From: a virus
DNA: 47,055 nt
Reading direction: 5' to 3' (one strand)
Virus record (IMG/VR): IMGVR_UViG_3300030328_002651
Coordinates: 1 to 47,055 of that record
The notes under the pieces were generated by a model that was not told the DNA's origin, ran no database searches, and worked only from the letters and a program-made list of their open reading frames with translations. The position numbers were made by a program, and so were the translations under genes. This document shows, piece after piece, positions 15,201 through 24,333 of the stretch; position 1 is the stretch's first letter, and every line of letters begins with the position of its first letter.

Positions 15201-18200
15201 AAGAAGTGCTTAAATATTTCATTGTACTAAATGGAAGTTTAATGTCAAGAACTTCAACTTTTCCTTGCTTGTTTAAATAAGGAATAGGGTGTTTGTACAT
15301 TTGACTCATATCAAAAGAAAGAGACTTTTCTCCAATTCTTTCAGGGAACATATAATAATAGATTTTTTTCATTCTTGAAGAATCTGCACCTTCAATAACT
15401 ATCTGTTTCATAAACCTATTAAAACCTCTTATGTCATCCCAAGAAGATTCTCCTATTCTTTTTGCAACTCCTGATTTTTCTTGTTGGTACGCTGCAAAAA
15501 AGTTTTCCATAAAATAAGTAGCTTCCTGAGGGAGTCTAGAAAGATTTGTTTCTAATTCTTTTAATACTTTAGGTATATCCTTTGGAACATTTTCTTTTAC
15601 TATAAGAGTTTCCGTTGTGTCTTTAAATCTTTCTGAAAATAAAGTTTCAATCTTTGTCTTAGCTTCTATTCTTCTCTTAGTTTCTCCTGCGCCTTTACCT
15701 TCTTCTACTTTTTCAGGTGCTATCTGCTTTCCTATCTCTTTGTTAATCTTGGTAAAAGGCTGATTGTCTTCTACTAGATTAGCAACCTTAGTAAACCCTC
15801 TAATAAATTCTTCTTTTCTTTTTTCTGATATATGTCTTGTTTCTAAAGGAAAGCGGTTAAAGCTTGTTTTGTTGTACCATTTAGTAAAGTTGTTTTGAAT
15901 TCTTTGATAGTTATTATATAATCTTTGATCAGAATTACTAAGCTCTTCATTTTGACCTCTAGACTCAAATAGTTTTTCTTTGGCTCTAAATTTTTCAACT
16001 TCAGCATCAATAATACTTCGTGTTTTTTGCGGACTCATTGGTTGGTTGTATAGAGAACTCATCATATAATTATCAAAATAATCTGTAGCTATTGCGGGGT
16101 CAATTCCAAAGTCTCTTGCCTTTTTAGTAATGTCAGATTTTACCTTTTCCAATCTATCGCTAATTTGATTTATAGTCTGTATTTCACCTATCTTTTTACG
16201 TTGATTACCAGTCCTAGTTGTATTGTATTTAGATTTAATGTTTATTGCACTTTGAGCAAGTTGCCTAAGAAAATCAAATGAAACATCTCTATGTCCAGCT
16301 TCATCCATTGCTTCAATAAGCCTTTTACCTTTTTTTGATACTCTTAAAGTGCTATATAAATCCATTACATCATTAAACTTTAATTTAGCCTCAGTAAGAA
16401 CATCGTGAGGTTGGATAACTTTTTCAGCTTTCATCTTTTTATAAAGATCAACATACTTTTTATCCATATCCCATTTTTCTTTAGGATCACCCATCATTCC
16501 CTTAATTCGCAATTGCCTAACATTAAGTGCTTTTTCAGGTGTATTTAATTCGGGATTGTCTTTAAAAAACTTTAATAACATTTCCTCTGCTCTGATATTA
16601 TCTGTTTTCATATAAACAGAACCTATCTGCATTTTCTTTCTGTCAATATACTGACCAAATCTGTTAAAAAAGGAAGGGTCTTTTAATTGTTCGTTTACTT
16701 CAGATACCAATGTTCTCCAAGGCTTTGATCCACCCATAAGATTAATTTTAATTTCATTATCAGCCATTTTGTTAGCTAAGTGAAAAAGTGAATTAAACCT
16801 AAATTTTGTACTTTTAGCGTTTTTCATTGCAGTCTGAACTTCGTTTATACTCCAAGGTTTGTTTGCATAATGATTTCTGCCATACAGCTTTTCATTTATA
16901 TGGTACAAATTGCCATACTCAGTTGATTTTAAAAGACTAAAATTAACGTCTATCCTATTTCCTTTTTTATCTACTGCATACGCTTCTTTAAAAGCTTTAT
17001 TAAACATTAAGTCACGCATTTCTAAAGCATCGATAATATTCCAATATTCAGAACTATCTGCGGTTCTGCTAGATGATTCTACTGCATATTTTCTATAGCC
17101 ATCTTTTTCGTTGTTTAGTCTGCTTAAATCAGTCTTTAAAACAAGATTAAAATCTTCATACCCTTTTTTAAATATAGGTATTCTTTTAACACCACCTTTT
17201 TTAATTACATCAGCAGTTACATAGTTTAAAAATGTTTTAGCATTAACAACTGTACCCATTGATTCTTTACCATAGAAAGAAGACATACCTACTTTTCTAA
17301 GTGCAAAAGGCATATACTGACTTAGTTTACTGCTAAAAAGCGCTTCTGTGATTTTATTTGGGAAACCACTACCGAAATCTTCAGTTACTTGCTTACTGGG
17401 ATCTTTATTTGGAAACATAACTTCCTTTTTACCTACTTTAGTAGAAAGTTCATTTCTATTTTTCTTTACAGCATCACGAAACTTCTTAGGCATATTCTGA
17501 TATATAAATACCTTATCCCCATCAACGTCTGCTCCATCAATATAGAAATGATCTTTAGGGTGCATATACACTCCATAATCTTTTTTATTAGAATCGTTTC
17601 TAATAAATCCGCTAAATTGGAGAATTCGTGTTCCTGAAACTGCGGGAGACGGAACTCTCATAATTGCATACTCTAAAGCATCTAGTATATTTTCTTTTTC
17701 TTTTTTATTTGTGGTTTTTTTAGACAGCTCCCAAAGTTTTCCAAGTTCCCAATCTGCACCTGAAAAATTAATTTTCTTTTTTTCGTATGAATAACCTAAC
17801 TTGAATTTTCCTTGTTTAATATGACCGTATTTTAATTTTGAAACGGGATCAACGCCTGCTACCCATCCACTTGCTGAATATCTCCATTTAGGGTATGTGT
17901 ATTTAATTTTTCTGTATCTTTGAACCATTGCTTGATACAGCTCTGGTTTAGCGTGAGCAGCAATAGGATCAAAATCACTATACTTTGCCCATCTTTGAAG
18001 TTCATTTACATAGTTATCCAATTCGATTAAAAATTCTTCTTCACCAAATTCACTATTTCTTTCCTTATATTGCGTTTCCCTTGTCATCTCTTTTAATAAT
18101 TCTTTATAAAGAGGTTTCATACGCTGAGGATTGCTAACTATATAAGTAAACTGAGCATCTCCTATATCTCTTATTTTAAAATTATTAGGAATAGGCATCT

Positions 18201-21200
18201 TAGGATTCTTTTTCATTGACTCAACTACAGCATTTGCATCTTTGGTTCCTTCAATATTTCTATCAAAAATTTCTGATGTAAATTCTTGAAAAGCATCTTT
18301 GGGTATCTGAAGTTCATTTAAAAGAACGTGAAACTGTTTTTTAATTGTTTGAGTTTTTAACAATGCTCCAACATCTTCATAAACACCATAATCAATTCTA
18401 AGGTCTTTTAAAGGTATTTTGATTGTTTTGGGATTTTTAACAATTTTACCTTGCTTGTTTTTAAACTTATATGAAACACCTTTTTTAGTCTTAGAAGCTT
18501 CTCCAAAATACACTTCTGTATTGTTAGGAACTACTTTAGCGGCATCCATTGTAACAATTGCTCTATTTTTATTTAACATAGCTGAATCGTATTCAGGATG
18601 AGATGGATGAATTCCACCTTTAACAATAAATAGCTGATCGCCTATGTAGGCTGCAATAGAAGGTTTTAATCGTGATGTAGAAGCATCAAACCCATTTGCC
18701 TCTAATAAACGATTATAAAGTTCTGTGTGCAAAACCATATAACCATCTATCTCACTTTCGTAATTCTTTTTTACTATTTTTCCTGTTTTAGCGTCCTTTG
18801 TGTAGTAAGTCTCATGTGGTATACCCTTGGTGTTTGTTTTGTGGATTATACCATCAGGCATCCCGTCAATTGGTATAACTTCCATATCAAGGTTAGGAGC
18901 AATATCTCTAAAGGACTCTTCCATATTTTGAGGCATAGCTTTTGAAGCTATCTGACTTTCATATTTTACTCTTTTACCAGCATTAGCAAACTGAGCCCCA
19001 GGTTCGTATAGAAAATTAGATAACATAGCTTTCTTATAAACCTTTTTAAAAGCTTCTTGTTCTAATCGTGGAGCTTTATTAAGACCGTGAAACTCTAGGT
19101 AGTACTTCATATCTTCTTCTATTAAAGACTTTGCTGAAAACGCCTTAGAGTTTTTATCTCTTTTGTTTATACTATCAAAAATGGTTAAGTAGCTATCCCA
19201 CAATTTATCCAATTCAGCACTAGAAAGATTTCTGACGCTTTTGTGGTATGGATAGATTCTTTCAACTCCGTTATCTTTTTTAGGAATCTTTAAATATCTA
19301 TTTCCTTTATCAAGCTTATAGGTAAGGTCTAACCATTCTGCTTTTTCCATTACAGGGACAAATTCTCTAGTTTCTTTATCCCATACTTTTTCATATGGTT
19401 TATAAATACCATATTCTGTATCAAATTCTTTAAACTCAACAATTTTAACATTTTTATCAAATGCCATTGTTTCATAGTCTCTAAATGTATTTGTTTTTTC
19501 GTCGTAAATAATATCCCTAGCATTAGCAAATTCTATCTTGGATTTTGTTTCATCAAAGTCTTTTATGTTGGATCGTATAATCTTTTTACCAGCAGTAGGA
19601 GAAAATTGCTCTGTTGAAATCCAATCTATCCATTCTGATTCGATTTCTTTACTTGATCTAGTTTTTACAATTGGAGTTTGTTTAAAATGAGCTTCATCTG
19701 GTGGAACAGTAGCACGTTCTGCTACACGATCCCCTTTGTTGTTGTAAATATCATTTTCACCGATAAATCCATTTCTGTTATAAAATAAGTAAGGTCTGAA
19801 TTCTTCATTTTGTTGTCTGTTAAATAATTGCTTTAAACTGTTTTCAACTTTTAAAGAAGGAGTATATCTTCCATTTCTATGGTCTTTTACAGCATTAATA
19901 AAATCAACATAACTTGACCCTTCTTTTACAGATTTATTATAGATTTGCAGTACTTCTTGTAGTATTTCAGAAGGAGACTCTTTTCCTTTTAAACTAACTT
20001 CAACTTCCCTTAACCAACCCCTTACTGTATTTGAAACATTAAGCTCCATTTGTTCTTTATTTGTAGCTTCATTCAGATAATCTCCGGGCTCTACCTCCCT
20101 TGTTGATTTGTCTACTTTACCATCAATTACTTGCTCTAAGATGTCAAGCTTTTCTTCAACAGTTCCCTTATCAAACTTTTCTTTTTGAGATTTGGTCATC
20201 CCGTCTACAACTTCTTGAGATTCTGTACTTAATGGTGTTTCTTCAGTTTTTTTATCCGTTTTTGTTTCATTGATTTTTTTATCTATTTTATCACGCTCTT
20301 TATTAAATTTTTCAAGTGCTTTAGGAGTTCCTTCTGTTCTAGATAATATAATATTAACAATATCTTCATTACCCATTCTTTTATGAAACTCATAAATTTC
20401 TAAGGCACTATCAAAACCAACTTTTTGATCTAAAACAAACTTTTCGTTATTTCTCCTATAAATCCAGCTATCTTGAAAGTTTTTATTAAGTAATGTTGCT
20501 TTTGCTGGCGACAAACCAGCGGCTTGTTGATTTATATTACTATACTCTTTCAATATATCTTTCGCTTCAGTTATATCTTTTTCTGTACCGCCTTTTTGAC
20601 GAATAAGCTCTTCTGCTTGAATAGAGTTTAGATTAAGTTGTTTTGAATCTTTAAAACCAATTTTTTTTGCACGCTTATCTAATTCCAAAACTTTATCATT
20701 AAGCTGATTTGGTAAATCTTGAGTTTCTGTTTGCATTCCTTGAGCTTCGGGAATTAATTCTTTTGATACTTTGTCTAGAACAGAAGCTCTTTGAAAGTTA
20801 GCTATAGTTCTATCATAAGACTCTAAAGCCCTAGCCATTGCTTCTGCTTTTTCAACGTCTGTAAGCTCTCTTCCTTCTCCTTTTGCCATCTTTGAAGCAG
20901 CTTCTTGGGCATCTTTATCAAGTATTAATCTTTCTTTAATTCCTTTTAGAAAAACAGAAGCTTCTGTAGGGGTATCTTCTGCTTTTTGAAACATTTCTAA
21001 TTGCCCTACTTTTCTATTGTATCTTTCAGGTATGCTCCATTTGAAACTGTTTCTCACATAAGCTTGCGCTTCGGGAGTTAATGCTTTATAATCTTCAGTT
21101 CTGAGCATTTGAGTTTCTTTGCCTACGTTTTTTTCGCCATATACCTCATTTTCAGGATTTGCAAAAGAATCTACATATGTTTTAGCAGATCGTATTCTTG

Positions 21201-22080
21201 CACTTGGATGTGTGGCACCAAAATAAGTACCAAGTAAAAATTCATACATTGTAACAGATGTAGGGGCATCTTGAGCCATTGCCAAGCCCCCTTGAAGACT
21301 TCCACCTAATCCCGCTTTTACAACCTTATTCCAAAACCAATCTTCGCCAGCTTTTTGAACTTTAGGATTGGGATGCTTAAGCATTTTACCCACATTAACA
21401 AAATTACCTATCGCCCCAAATGCTCCACCAAAAGCAAAGCCATGTATAGAAGAAGCAAGCGACTCACCAAGCCCTCCCCAAGCTGATGAAACCCCTGATG
21501 CAATACCTAGTTCAGCACCACTTCTATATATATCTGTAAGAACGTCACCTTTTTTTAACCCTTTAGCTACATCAAACCCCGCTCTTTTTAAAGTAGGGTT
21601 TATTAATTCTTTATTTACAAATCCACTAACATGAAATGGAATAGATTTACCTAAAGGGTTTGTAGCAAGCCAAGTTCCAAAATCGGTAACTTTATCTGCT
21701 ATCATTTTAGACTTGCTTCCTTTAACGATTCCCATCCCAAGCTTTGCAGCTCCAATGGTGCTATATCGTAAAGGCGCAGTTAATATGCCGGGTGCAAATC
21801 CAATTAAATGACCTAAGCTTCTAGCAATTTGAGACCCATCACTTTCGGGGTCATCTGCCCATCCTAAGGTAGTATATCCCTCAACTAAACCAGAAGAAAA
21901 CTGATTTAATACATCCTTCCAGCCCGCATCAGATTTTATTTCCTCAGCTTCTATATTTCTCTTAAAGGAAATGTTATGTGATTTTGCGTGTCTGCCTAAT
22001 TCATCAACAAAATCGTCATTATAAAGCCAAGGATTAGCTTCATAGCTAGCTATGTGCTGACGAACTTGGTATGGATCCAT
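12223..22080 (-). CDS. Giant ejection protein with a two-barrel (crAss-like) RNA polymerase core, 3285 aa
   Basis: The centre has two segments typical of two-barrel RNA polymerases. First is EIDGYMVLH with D1112, then K1139-P and K1154 in FIVKGG, matching the DG...KP...K layout of the beta-like barrel. Second is R1475-V-P, S/F residues and HP, then GADVDGDKVFIY, where D1518, D1520 and D1522 form the DxDxD catalytic triad followed by K1523, as in crAss-like phage polymerases and beta-prime NADFDGD. Residues 1-330 are Gly/Ala-rich and hydrophobic. The C-terminus (about 2890-3240) has further hydrophobic helices. The gene takes the T7 gp16 slot after gp14- and gp15-like genes. I infer a virion RNA polymerase injected with the DNA. 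The sequence motifs are seen; packaging is inference. Confidence 0.8.
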   Translation of the reverse strand: MDPYQVRQHIASYEANPWLYNDDFVDELGRHAKSHNISFKRNIEAEEIKSDAGWKDVLNQFSSGLVEGYTTLGWADDPESDGSQIARSLGHLIGFAPGILTAPLRYSTIGAAKLGMGIVKGSKSKMIADKVTDFGTWLATNPLGKSIPFHVSGFVNKELINPTLKRAGFDVAKGLKKGDVLTDIYRSGAELGIASGVSSAWGGLGESLASSIHGFAFGGAFGAIGNFVNVGKMLKHPNPKVQKAGEDWFWNKVVKAGLGGSLQGGLAMAQDAPTSVTMYEFLLGTYFGATHPSARIRSAKTYVDSFANPENEVYGEKNVGKETQMLRTEDYKALTPEAQAYVRNSFKWSIPERYNRKVGQLEMFQKAEDTPTEASVFLKGIKERLILDKDAQEAASKMAKGEGRELTDVEKAEAMARALESYDRTIANFQRASVLDKVSKELIPEAQGMQTETQDLPNQLNDKVLELDKRAKKIGFKDSKQLNLNSIQAEELIRQKGGTEKDITEAKDILKEYSNINQQAAGLSPAKATLLNKNFQDSWIYRRNNEKFVLDQKVGFDSALEIYEFHKRMGNEDIVNIILSRTEGTPKALEKFNKERDKIDKKINETKTDKKTEETPLSTESQEVVDGMTKSQKEKFDKGTVEEKLDILEQVIDGKVDKSTREVEPGDYLNEATNKEQMELNVSNTVRGWLREVEVSLKGKESPSEILQEVLQIYNKSVKEGSSYVDFINAVKDHRNGRYTPSLKVENSLKQLFNRQQNEEFRPYLFYNRNGFIGENDIYNNKGDRVAERATVPPDEAHFKQTPIVKTRSSKEIESEWIDWISTEQFSPTAGKKIIRSNIKDFDETKSKIEFANARDIIYDEKTNTFRDYETMAFDKNVKIVEFKEFDTEYGIYKPYEKVWDKETREFVPVMEKAEWLDLTYKLDKGNRYLKIPKKDNGVERIYPYHKSVRNLSSAELDKLWDSYLTIFDSINKRDKNSKAFSAKSLIEEDMKYYLEFHGLNKAPRLEQEAFKKVYKKAMLSNFLYEPGAQFANAGKRVKYESQIASKAMPQNMEESFRDIAPNLDMEVIPIDGMPDGIIHKTNTKGIPHETYYTKDAKTGKIVKKNYESEIDGYMVLHTELYNRLLEANGFDASTSRLKPSIAAYIGDQLFIVKGGIHPSHPEYDSAMLNKNRAIVTMDAAKVVPNNTEVYFGEASKTKKGVSYKFKNKQGKIVKNPKTIKIPLKDLRIDYGVYEDVGALLKTQTIKKQFHVLLNELQIPKDAFQEFTSEIFDRNIEGTKDANAVVESMKKNPKMPIPNNFKIRDIGDAQFTYIVSNPQRMKPLYKELLKEMTRETQYKERNSEFGEEEFLIELDNYVNELQRWAKYSDFDPIAAHAKPELYQAMVQRYRKIKYTYPKWRYSASGWVAGVDPVSKLKYGHIKQGKFKLGYSYEKKKINFSGADWELGKLWELSKKTTNKKEKENILDALEYAIMRVPSPAVSGTRILQFSGFIRNDSNKKDYGVYMHPKDHFYIDGADVDGDKVFIYQNMPKKFRDAVKKNRNELSTKVGKKEVMFPNKDPSKQVTEDFGSGFPNKITEALFSSKLSQYMPFALRKVGMSSFYGKESMGTVVNAKTFLNYVTADVIKKGGVKRIPIFKKGYEDFNLVLKTDLSRLNNEKDGYRKYAVESSSRTADSSEYWNIIDALEMRDLMFNKAFKEAYAVDKKGNRIDVNFSLLKSTEYGNLYHINEKLYGRNHYANKPWSINEVQTAMKNAKSTKFRFNSLFHLANKMADNEIKINLMGGSKPWRTLVSEVNEQLKDPSFFNRFGQYIDRKKMQIGSVYMKTDNIRAEEMLLKFFKDNPELNTPEKALNVRQLRIKGMMGDPKEKWDMDKKYVDLYKKMKAEKVIQPHDVLTEAKLKFNDVMDLYSTLRVSKKGKRLIEAMDEAGHRDVSFDFLRQLAQSAINIKSKYNTTRTGNQRKKIGEIQTINQISDRLEKVKSDITKKARDFGIDPAIATDYFDNYMMSSLYNQPMSPQKTRSIIDAEVEKFRAKEKLFESRGQNEELSNSDQRLYNNYQRIQNNFTKWYNKTSFNRFPLETRHISEKRKEEFIRGFTKVANLVEDNQPFTKINKEIGKQIAPEKVEEGKGAGETKRRIEAKTKIETLFSERFKDTTETLIVKENVPKDIPKVLKELETNLSRLPQEATYFMENFFAAYQQEKSGVAKRIGESSWDDIRGFNRFMKQIVIEGADSSRMKKIYYYMFPERIGEKSLSFDMSQMYKHPIPYLNKQGKVEVLDIKLPFSTMKYLSTSYGHLYTMTNIEKEIMQEEIQGRYELRDQIRGLEDGETQFAKLHRVAVSKMLNDRGAGQQGSNQSKSKRAEHYRQLWEENRADYELLKNKEFEIVEKGKTVKKTGAEVVEWIGEQHGELLQNIYKKWINSGIDWSKIDDKAEFGKLDELFEYKPNGQLNMRRIRKKLLEPAAQGDRNKIKKLIETSSLSADALYRIQYEIMLEARIAEKGYFPSSTKALDYRLQSRKRWRTLPDGTVEWRKTAFRPTGYVGTKEVAMLDAFEYWPQMGHMNTRASRRAVQEFISEQLSETRSNIEKFADAIKRNEDVSIEDFNIKPKFITQAEADIRLFKKGEITKEKLVERFVAMQEQDFEVFLGNRASEDGGANEHAMRWLLANHSSDEYITKDSTGFNSRPGSGKARGDTTMPGFSLDFDVIESYSNQWISSFYNNLTSLIAHDRISDFSRRNPLKNKDNNDEWENHMKMYTRDVLGYPSVFNSEMIGLTKDQRIRMEKKVKEIEKADKEGKIISTQEYEFFEQAKETLRKDKIRRKVRHTPYYWLSDEVISSKLEKLAFKLGGRDTPKLPSFEDSWFPRLKELPRTKQARDYALRKIVQNIGAFEAKWSLISLLSHPRTAFGNILGGSTNTISNNGLRHFVKAKDPAYLYSVFRGAELNDGTKISRDNVMQFLNRFAEESGALESFIVSEASLARGFRGKKVKGFLKEFTSKLKEDYNMPDYTLYDIAKKHGFNKTVVDGGAWFMRKSERMLRRDSFLSHYLSTRETLNQLIPNLQYNDPYLLKMAVKGVEATQFLYHSSTRPAFSRTSTGKIFTRFMPFAWNSIKFRRLAYSRAKVHGFDMNTQAGKRFQRQLTADLMVFALGQIFVSSIFDSALPPPMSYMQDTADWLFGDEKVRERAFFNQWPHPALAPLSAVTGPSLRYILSPTKALINNDWESFLDYHAWTFAPFGRLARSAVRTYDNPEMWVEELTGFPIHRLAQKMKKSRKETEEELAEVAI

Positions 22081-23562
22081 CTATTGCTGACTTCCCCATT
22101 CTGTGTTATCATATGAAGTTGACGGAGTGTCTAATAAGTCTAACAATCCTCGTACATCTTTTAATGCAGTTCTTGCTCTATCTTTGTCATCAAGCGCACT
22201 ATAAAAAGGACCTTCGCTTAATTCTTTTTCATAACTTTTTAAAACTCCGCTTAAAGCTTTTACTCTAGGATCTAAACCAGTTTCACCCATTATATTTTTA
22301 CCAAACCATCCTACCTCTTCTCTAGGTGCGTTTCTTAATATATTTGTCACTTGAGATAAGGTTGTTAAGTTTGTTTCAACTTGATCTAGAACTTGATCTT
22401 CTTTGTAATTTAAACCAAGAATACCAGTTTTATCGTGTAACTGAAAAGGACTTGCAACAAAAGCAGTTTGATCCAATTGTTCTTGCTTTGAAAACTTTGC
22501 ACTTTGTTTCATTTTTAAAATATCAGAAATAAGCTGTCTTTCTTTGGATGCTTTATCTAAAGCACCTCTTCTTTTAAACTCGAATTCGCTTTCAGCAGCC
22601 AAAAACTCTTGTCTGTCGTCTTGCAGTAAAAATTTATTGCCATAGTCGTTTAGTTGAAGCTGAACTCTTTGGTTAAAGTCCTGAAGACTTAAATCGCTTT
22701 CAGCATCAATCATCATTTGCCTAATATTTTCTTCACTTGCAATTTTTGCATTAAGTCTAGAGTCAAGCTTGCCTTGAATATATTGCTCCATAAATGATTT
22801 ATGACCTAGCTCCTTTAACTGCCTTTTATTCAAATTTGATTGAATGTATTTCTGAATGTCTTTATCTCCAGCAATTTGCTTATCTATAATCTGTAAACGT
22901 GTATTTCTATCTGCTCCAGCTATACCTTCAGTACTTGCAATTTGCTCAAGAAGTCTATCCAGTCTACCGTCCTCTTGTAACTGAACAATTGCAGTTTGAT
23001 TTTGAAGTTGCATTGTCAATCTATCTAACATACCAGCTTCTTTTAATTGGCTAATATCCATGCGACTAGCCAACTCTTTTTCAAGCAGATTCTTTGCACT
23101 AATATGATCCATATTTCTTAAATCAATTCTATTTGCCAACTCACCAGCTTGCCTTCGGTCAAGACCCGTCTCTTTAAGTGATGCTATTTTTTCAGCAGAA
23201 TCTATTCTTTTATCTACTATTTCTTTTTGTGCGTCAATATTTAAATTGGTTTTGTCTAATTCAGCGTCAATTTGCATTCCGGCTACAGTTTCTCTACCTG
23301 CAATTTGCCTATCAATACCTTTAAGCCCAAAATCTTGCCCACGCGCTTTTGTACCTTCTTGTTCAGATACAATTCTTTCTCTACTTTTTATTACAGCATC
23401 GTTTAACTCTTTTTGGCTTTTTAAATTTGCAGATAAAACTTCTAATTGTTGTTGTCTATCTACCGCTCCTTTAACTATTGATGTAAATCTATTTCCTTGT
23501 CCCCACGTGGGCTTGTAGTTGCTTTTTTGCATCCCCGGGGGTGTTATTCCTCCATTTGCCAT
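22081..23562 (-). CDS. Coiled-coil ejection protein (gp15-like position)
   Basis: Residues 20-360 are a nearly continuous, Gln/Asp/Arg/Leu-rich coiled coil with repeated blocks of the type RLDxxLxExxxxxQ. The C-terminal 100 residues form a separate helical domain. The ATG at 23562 has an ideal GGAGG 6 nt upstream; the in-frame ATG at 23577 sits on top of that site and is rejected. The stop abuts the giant gene (22081/22080). Position and character match the second T7-type internal virion protein, which forms the ejection channel with its neighbours. Confidence 0.7.
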   Translation of the reverse strand: MANGGITPPGMQKSNYKPTWGQGNRFTSIVKGAVDRQQQLEVLSANLKSQKELNDAVIKSRERIVSEQEGTKARGQDFGLKGIDRQIAGRETVAGMQIDAELDKTNLNIDAQKEIVDKRIDSAEKIASLKETGLDRRQAGELANRIDLRNMDHISAKNLLEKELASRMDISQLKEAGMLDRLTMQLQNQTAIVQLQEDGRLDRLLEQIASTEGIAGADRNTRLQIIDKQIAGDKDIQKYIQSNLNKRQLKELGHKSFMEQYIQGKLDSRLNAKIASEENIRQMMIDAESDLSLQDFNQRVQLQLNDYGNKFLLQDDRQEFLAAESEFEFKRRGALDKASKERQLISDILKMKQSAKFSKQEQLDQTAFVASPFQLHDKTGILGLNYKEDQVLDQVETNLTTLSQVTNILRNAPREEVGWFGKNIMGETGLDPRVKALSGVLKSYEKELSEGPFYSALDDKDRARTALKDVRGLLDLLDTPSTSYDNTEWGSQQ

Positions 23563-23564
23563 AA

Positions 23565-24314
23565 TTAACCTCCCCACCCACTGCTTGTTGGGGGTTCGAG
23601 TGGATCATATGTATTATTACTTCCAGCTCCTCTATTTATTAAGGAAGGTATAAGGCTCAGTCCCCCTGTTGCAAAAGCACCCGCAACATCGCCAATAAGT
23701 CCTAACATTTGACCTCTTTGTGCGTTTACTGCTTCATTGTTAGCTAGGTTTTGATTGTACTGAGATTGTCTTAGATACTGCTCATAAGCATTTCTAGTTT
23801 GAGCATTTTGCATACTAGCCGATAAGGTATTTCTATCTATTTGCCCAAAAAGTCCGCCCACAGCCCCAAAGGTTTGCCCAGCTCCGCTATAAGCACCACT
23901 AGCCATTCCTCCAAATTGCCCCGCTCTGCCTAAAGAAGTATCTTGTATACCAAGAAATCCTTTTCTTAAATTTTCACCCGCAGTATTATACATAGCAGTA
24001 GATAAAAGATTTGACATACCTCCGCTTCCAATTCCCCTAGAAGCTAAAGCTTGGTTCATTCCATATTGCCCCTGAGAAAGCATATCTGAGCTTGATCGCC
24101 TAAGCTCTTTAAACATTCTTTGATTGTAAGCAGAGCCGGGATCAAGCATTTGCCTATAAGCACCCGTAAATTCTTTTCCTAAATTTGTTTGGGCAGTACC
24201 AACTCCTTTTAGACTTTCAATAGAACCCATTAATCCCTCACTTGGGGAATAGTTTACCATTTGAGGGTCAAATTCCCAATCTTGGTATGTTTTCTCTACA
24301 TCAAATAAACCCAT
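23565..24314 (-). CDS. Gly/Ala-rich ejection protein (gp14-like position)
   Basis: This 249-residue protein has Gln-rich helices (residues 80-105 and 165-205, including YEQYLRQSQYNQN and NAQRGQM) and two Gly/Ala-rich hydrophobic segments (about 130-155 and 208-232). That composition recurs in short T7-type internal virion proteins that form the outer-membrane pore of the ejection complex. It is followed 3 nt later by the coiled-coil protein and then the giant protein, the same order as T7 gp14-gp15-gp16. Confidence 0.65.
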   Translation of the reverse strand: MGLFDVEKTYQDWEFDPQMVNYSPSEGLMGSIESLKGVGTAQTNLGKEFTGAYRQMLDPGSAYNQRMFKELRRSSSDMLSQGQYGMNQALASRGIGSGGMSNLLSTAMYNTAGENLRKGFLGIQDTSLGRAGQFGGMASGAYSGAGQTFGAVGGLFGQIDRNTLSASMQNAQTRNAYEQYLRQSQYNQNLANNEAVNAQRGQMLGLIGDVAGAFATGGLSLIPSLINRGAGSNNTYDPLEPPTSSGWGG

Positions 24315-24333
24315 ATCTTACTCCATTTTTTGT

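Noticed and set aside
13088-21634. Several plus-strand frames opposite the giant gene
   Set aside because: Low-complexity hydrophobic or Pro/Ser-rich products with no ribosome sites; antisense shadows of the 3285-codon gene.
23562-23577. Upstream ATG (23577) as start of the coiled-coil protein
   Set aside because: It would include the strong GGAGG site in the coding region; the ATG at 23562 is correctly spaced from it.
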